Of a DNA stretch of 15,405 nt, positions 13,819 through 15,405 are shown in pieces (the stretch's first letter is position 1; every line of letters starts with the position of its first letter). Source of the stretch: Spirochaetaceae bacterium. Its GTDB lineage: Bacteria; Spirochaetota; Spirochaetia; Sphaerochaetales; Sphaerochaetaceae. A program made the translations under genes and the position numbers. A model generated the notes under the pieces. It had not been told where the DNA came from and did no database searches. It worked only from the letters and a program-made list of their open reading frames with translations. Location: positions 1 to 15,405 of the forward strand of contig DMKZ01000137.1 of assembly GCA_003454065.1 (NCBI GenBank), read 5' to 3'.

Positions 13819-15405
13819 ATGGCGATTGTGTATAGAGGCCGGCTGTGGGCTAAAAGCGGAAATGATATCGTGAACCTGATGAAAGTGTTCAGGGATAAGG
13901 CGAATATCAAAGTGTTCAGGGATAAGGCGAATATCGATGGCGGGCTCGACTATGATGAGAATAGCTTCACCTTTTTCGAGCTGGAGATAGAGCATTCGGT
14001 GAACGCTCCTTCGAAATGCAGGGGCTTGATCGTGAATCAGATAGGCACGGACGATAGAGGCTCATTGATGTCCTACAGCTTCGCCAAGGTTGTTTTCGAG
14101 GCTATGAATTCGAACTTCCAAAGGCATGTATATCTTACCGTCAGCGCTGTGGATCTCGTGAATGAGGAGGAGATTGTCGTATTCGATGGCTTTTTGCAAG
14201 ACATGAATGCCAGCGGTGCGGAAGAGAGTTACTTGTTTGATTTGGGTGATGATATGTATTTGCCGTTCACGGCATACGGATCGTCTTTTTTGGAGGTCAG
14301 AGCTGGTAAAGTGTTCGTTCCGAGCAAAGAGACCTTGGATCAGATTATCGGCAGAAGCTATCCGACAAGCAACGGACCGGCGGTTTACAACTTCCGCGAA
14401 GATGGCATGTGGAAGTTTACATTCGATTTGAAAAGCGAGGACAGCAAAGCGGCTAAAATCGCATATAGGCCGAACATGGTGGTTAAGAGTTCCTTTTTCG
14501 ATTACTTCATGCATCTGGCGCGCCTTAACGGCGGCTATTTCTATGTCGATGATGTGAATCGGACATTCAGTTTCATCTATGGCACGGATTCGTATGAATC
14601 AAAGTTCGAGTATCCGGATGATTTTATCGGAGAAGGTCGCGTCCATGTCGCTTCGTATCGCATAGATGAGAGCAGGGTCTATGGCGAATGCACCGTTTGC
14701 GGCGACGATTATTGCAAGGAATCGAAAGCGTTCATGCCGAGCGACGGTAAAAACGACGAGGGCGGAGATGACAAGCCTGAGATTGTGGATGGCTCCTTGG
14801 CCATGGCAAGCAAGAAATTCGAGGGTTCATCCGATTTGAAGAGTGATTTGATCAAGAAATCGCGGCTCGAAATCTATGTCCCATGCTATGATTTCAAGGA
14901 ATCGAACGAAGATGAGAGGCTGTATCCGGGGGCTCTGGATGGCGCCGAAGAAATAGCGAATAGGATGCTTCGGACGGCCGCTCTGTCAAGAACGACTCTC
15001 GTTCTCAAGGTGGATCCTGTTGCTATCCGCCACGATGCCAGCAAGGTTACCGATGTCGAGCACTTTATCGTTGCCCCGACACCCGGCGATGTTTTCGAAT
15101 ACAAGATCAACGGCAGCAAGCAGACATTCGTGGTCGTCGCTGTGAGGCACGAAGGGTTGCTTTCGGGGGAAGCAGGGGAGCTTGTTTCTTCCGTTACCGT
15201 TGTCGCTCAAAGGCTTGACAACTCAACGAAGACCACTGATAACATGACCCCCGTTGCGGATGCGCAATATGCGGCCGGGCAAGGATATGATGATTTCGAG
15301 AAAGGTGATTTGGAAGAATCTCCCAATGGGGAGATTTCCGGCAAAGGCGAGCTCGGCAAAGGCGAGCTCGGGGAAAGCGGGCTCGGGGAAAGCGGGCTCG
15401 GGGAA
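13819..15405 (+). CDS. gp27/gpD-like CIS baseplate hub protein, 3' end outside window
   Basis: An open frame of 529 codons running off the right edge; no stop codon is seen. An in-frame TGA at 13786 and GGGAGG (13803-13808) support the ATG at 13819. The pattern fits the gp27/phage late control D/VgrG N-terminal family: a first barrel (FTFFELEIEHSVNAP ... SAVDLVNEEEIVVFDGFLQDM), a middle helical part with FFDYFMHLARLNGGYFYVDD, and a last barrel (PTPGDVFEYKINGSKQTFVVVAVRHEG ... VTVVAQRL), the region that in other hubs leads to the OB-fold. Instead a Gly/Glu-rich linker with 15-bp tandem repeats begins. Residues about 300-340 are a charged insert. It follows the two adaptor genes, as Afp8/Pvc8 follows Afp7/Pvc7. 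The hub trimer would accept a spike, possibly the OB-fold protein encoded at 3065. The family call rests on pattern and context, not on strict motifs. Confidence 0.7.
   Translation, partial: MAIVYRGRLWAKSGNDIVNLMKVFRDKANIKVFRDKANIDGGLDYDENSFTFFELEIEHSVNAPSKCRGLIVNQIGTDDRGSLMSYSFAKVVFEAMNSNFQRHVYLTVSAVDLVNEEEIVVFDGFLQDMNASGAEESYLFDLGDDMYLPFTAYGSSFLEVRAGKVFVPSKETLDQIIGRSYPTSNGPAVYNFREDGMWKFTFDLKSEDSKAAKIAYRPNMVVKSSFFDYFMHLARLNGGYFYVDDVNRTFSFIYGTDSYESKFEYPDDFIGEGRVHVASYRIDESRVYGECTVCGDDYCKESKAFMPSDGKNDEGGDDKPEIVDGSLAMASKKFEGSSDLKSDLIKKSRLEIYVPCYDFKESNEDERLYPGALDGAEEIANRMLRTAALSRTTLVLKVDPVAIRHDASKVTDVEHFIVAPTPGDVFEYKINGSKQTFVVVAVRHEGLLSGEAGELVSSVTVVAQRLDNSTKTTDNMTPVADAQYAAGQGYDDFEKGDLEESPNGEISGKGELGKGELGESGLGESGLGE
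13882..13935 (+). repeat. Perfect 27-bp tandem duplication in the hub gene
   Basis: Two exact, adjacent copies (13882-13908 and 13909-13935) encode KVFRDKANI twice, keeping the frame. Exact identity points to a very recent duplication or an assembly error. Confidence 0.95.
15340..15405 (+). repeat. 15-bp tandem repeats at the hub C-terminal linker (cut by window edge)
   Basis: Four full units and a partial fifth: two of GGCAAAGGCGAGCTC, then two of GGGGAAAGCGGGCTC and GGGGAA. They encode GKGEL and GESGL pentapeptides. The array continues out of the window, so its full length is unknown; such arrays commonly vary in copy number. Confidence 0.92.

Noticed and set aside
10352..15405. Ordinary tailed prophage
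   Set aside because: No capsid, portal, terminase, integrase, lysis or replication gene is seen, and housekeeping genes flank and interrupt the tail-like genes. It stays possible if such genes lie to the right.

Overview
The window looks like a bacterial chromosome segment of intermediate GC, with nearly every base used by tightly packed genes on the + strand. Several housekeeping genes (glutamyl-tRNA synthetase, riboflavin kinase, a PflA-like radical SAM protein, phosphoglycerate mutase) are interleaved with genes for a contractile injection system (CIS), i.e. a phage-tail-like machine. The gltX fragment and the long, plant-type iPGM made me think of an uncultured anaerobe, perhaps a spirochaete, but that is a weak impression and not a taxonomic call. 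Codon use looks similar in the housekeeping and CIS genes, and I see no integrase, transposase, tRNA-attachment site or capsid/terminase gene. The CIS therefore looks resident rather than a recently arrived prophage.

Layout. (1) 1-2982: the 3' part of gltX, a HAD-superfamily phosphatase, a stand-alone riboflavin kinase and a radical SAM protein, overlapping or nearly abutting, probably one operon. (2) 2979-8391: a promoter-like element, a 904-aa protein with an OB-fold and beta-helix-like segment (gp5/VgrG spike-like), an unrecognised 830-aa protein, then a strong intrinsic terminator. (3) 8392-10227: a structured spacer, a promoter-like element and gpmI. (4) 10258-15405: two T4 gp19-like tube proteins with unusual N-terminal extensions, each preceded by the same promoter-like element, two paralogous CIS adaptor ('CIS tube protein', Afp7-type) genes, and a gp27/gpD-like hub gene that runs off the right edge.

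How it fits together. Tube, adaptor, hub is the order of the central part of extracellular/phage-like CIS clusters (compare Afp5, Afp7, Afp8). What is usually one VgrG-like protein (gp27 + gp5) seems split here: the gp27-like hub lies at the right end and the OB-fold/beta-helix protein about 10 kb to the left, beside a large protein of unknown role. The sheath, gp25, baseplate wedge, AAA+ ATPase and PAAR genes are not in this window; they would lie to the right or elsewhere. The most unusual points are the 127-150-aa N-terminal extensions on the tube proteins, the Ala/Gly/Ser-rich repeated tail on one adaptor where a LysM domain would be expected, in-frame tandem repeats in the hub, the unrecognised 830-aa protein, and a shared promoter-like element (TTGnTn-N17-TAAmCT type) ahead of three CIS transcription units.
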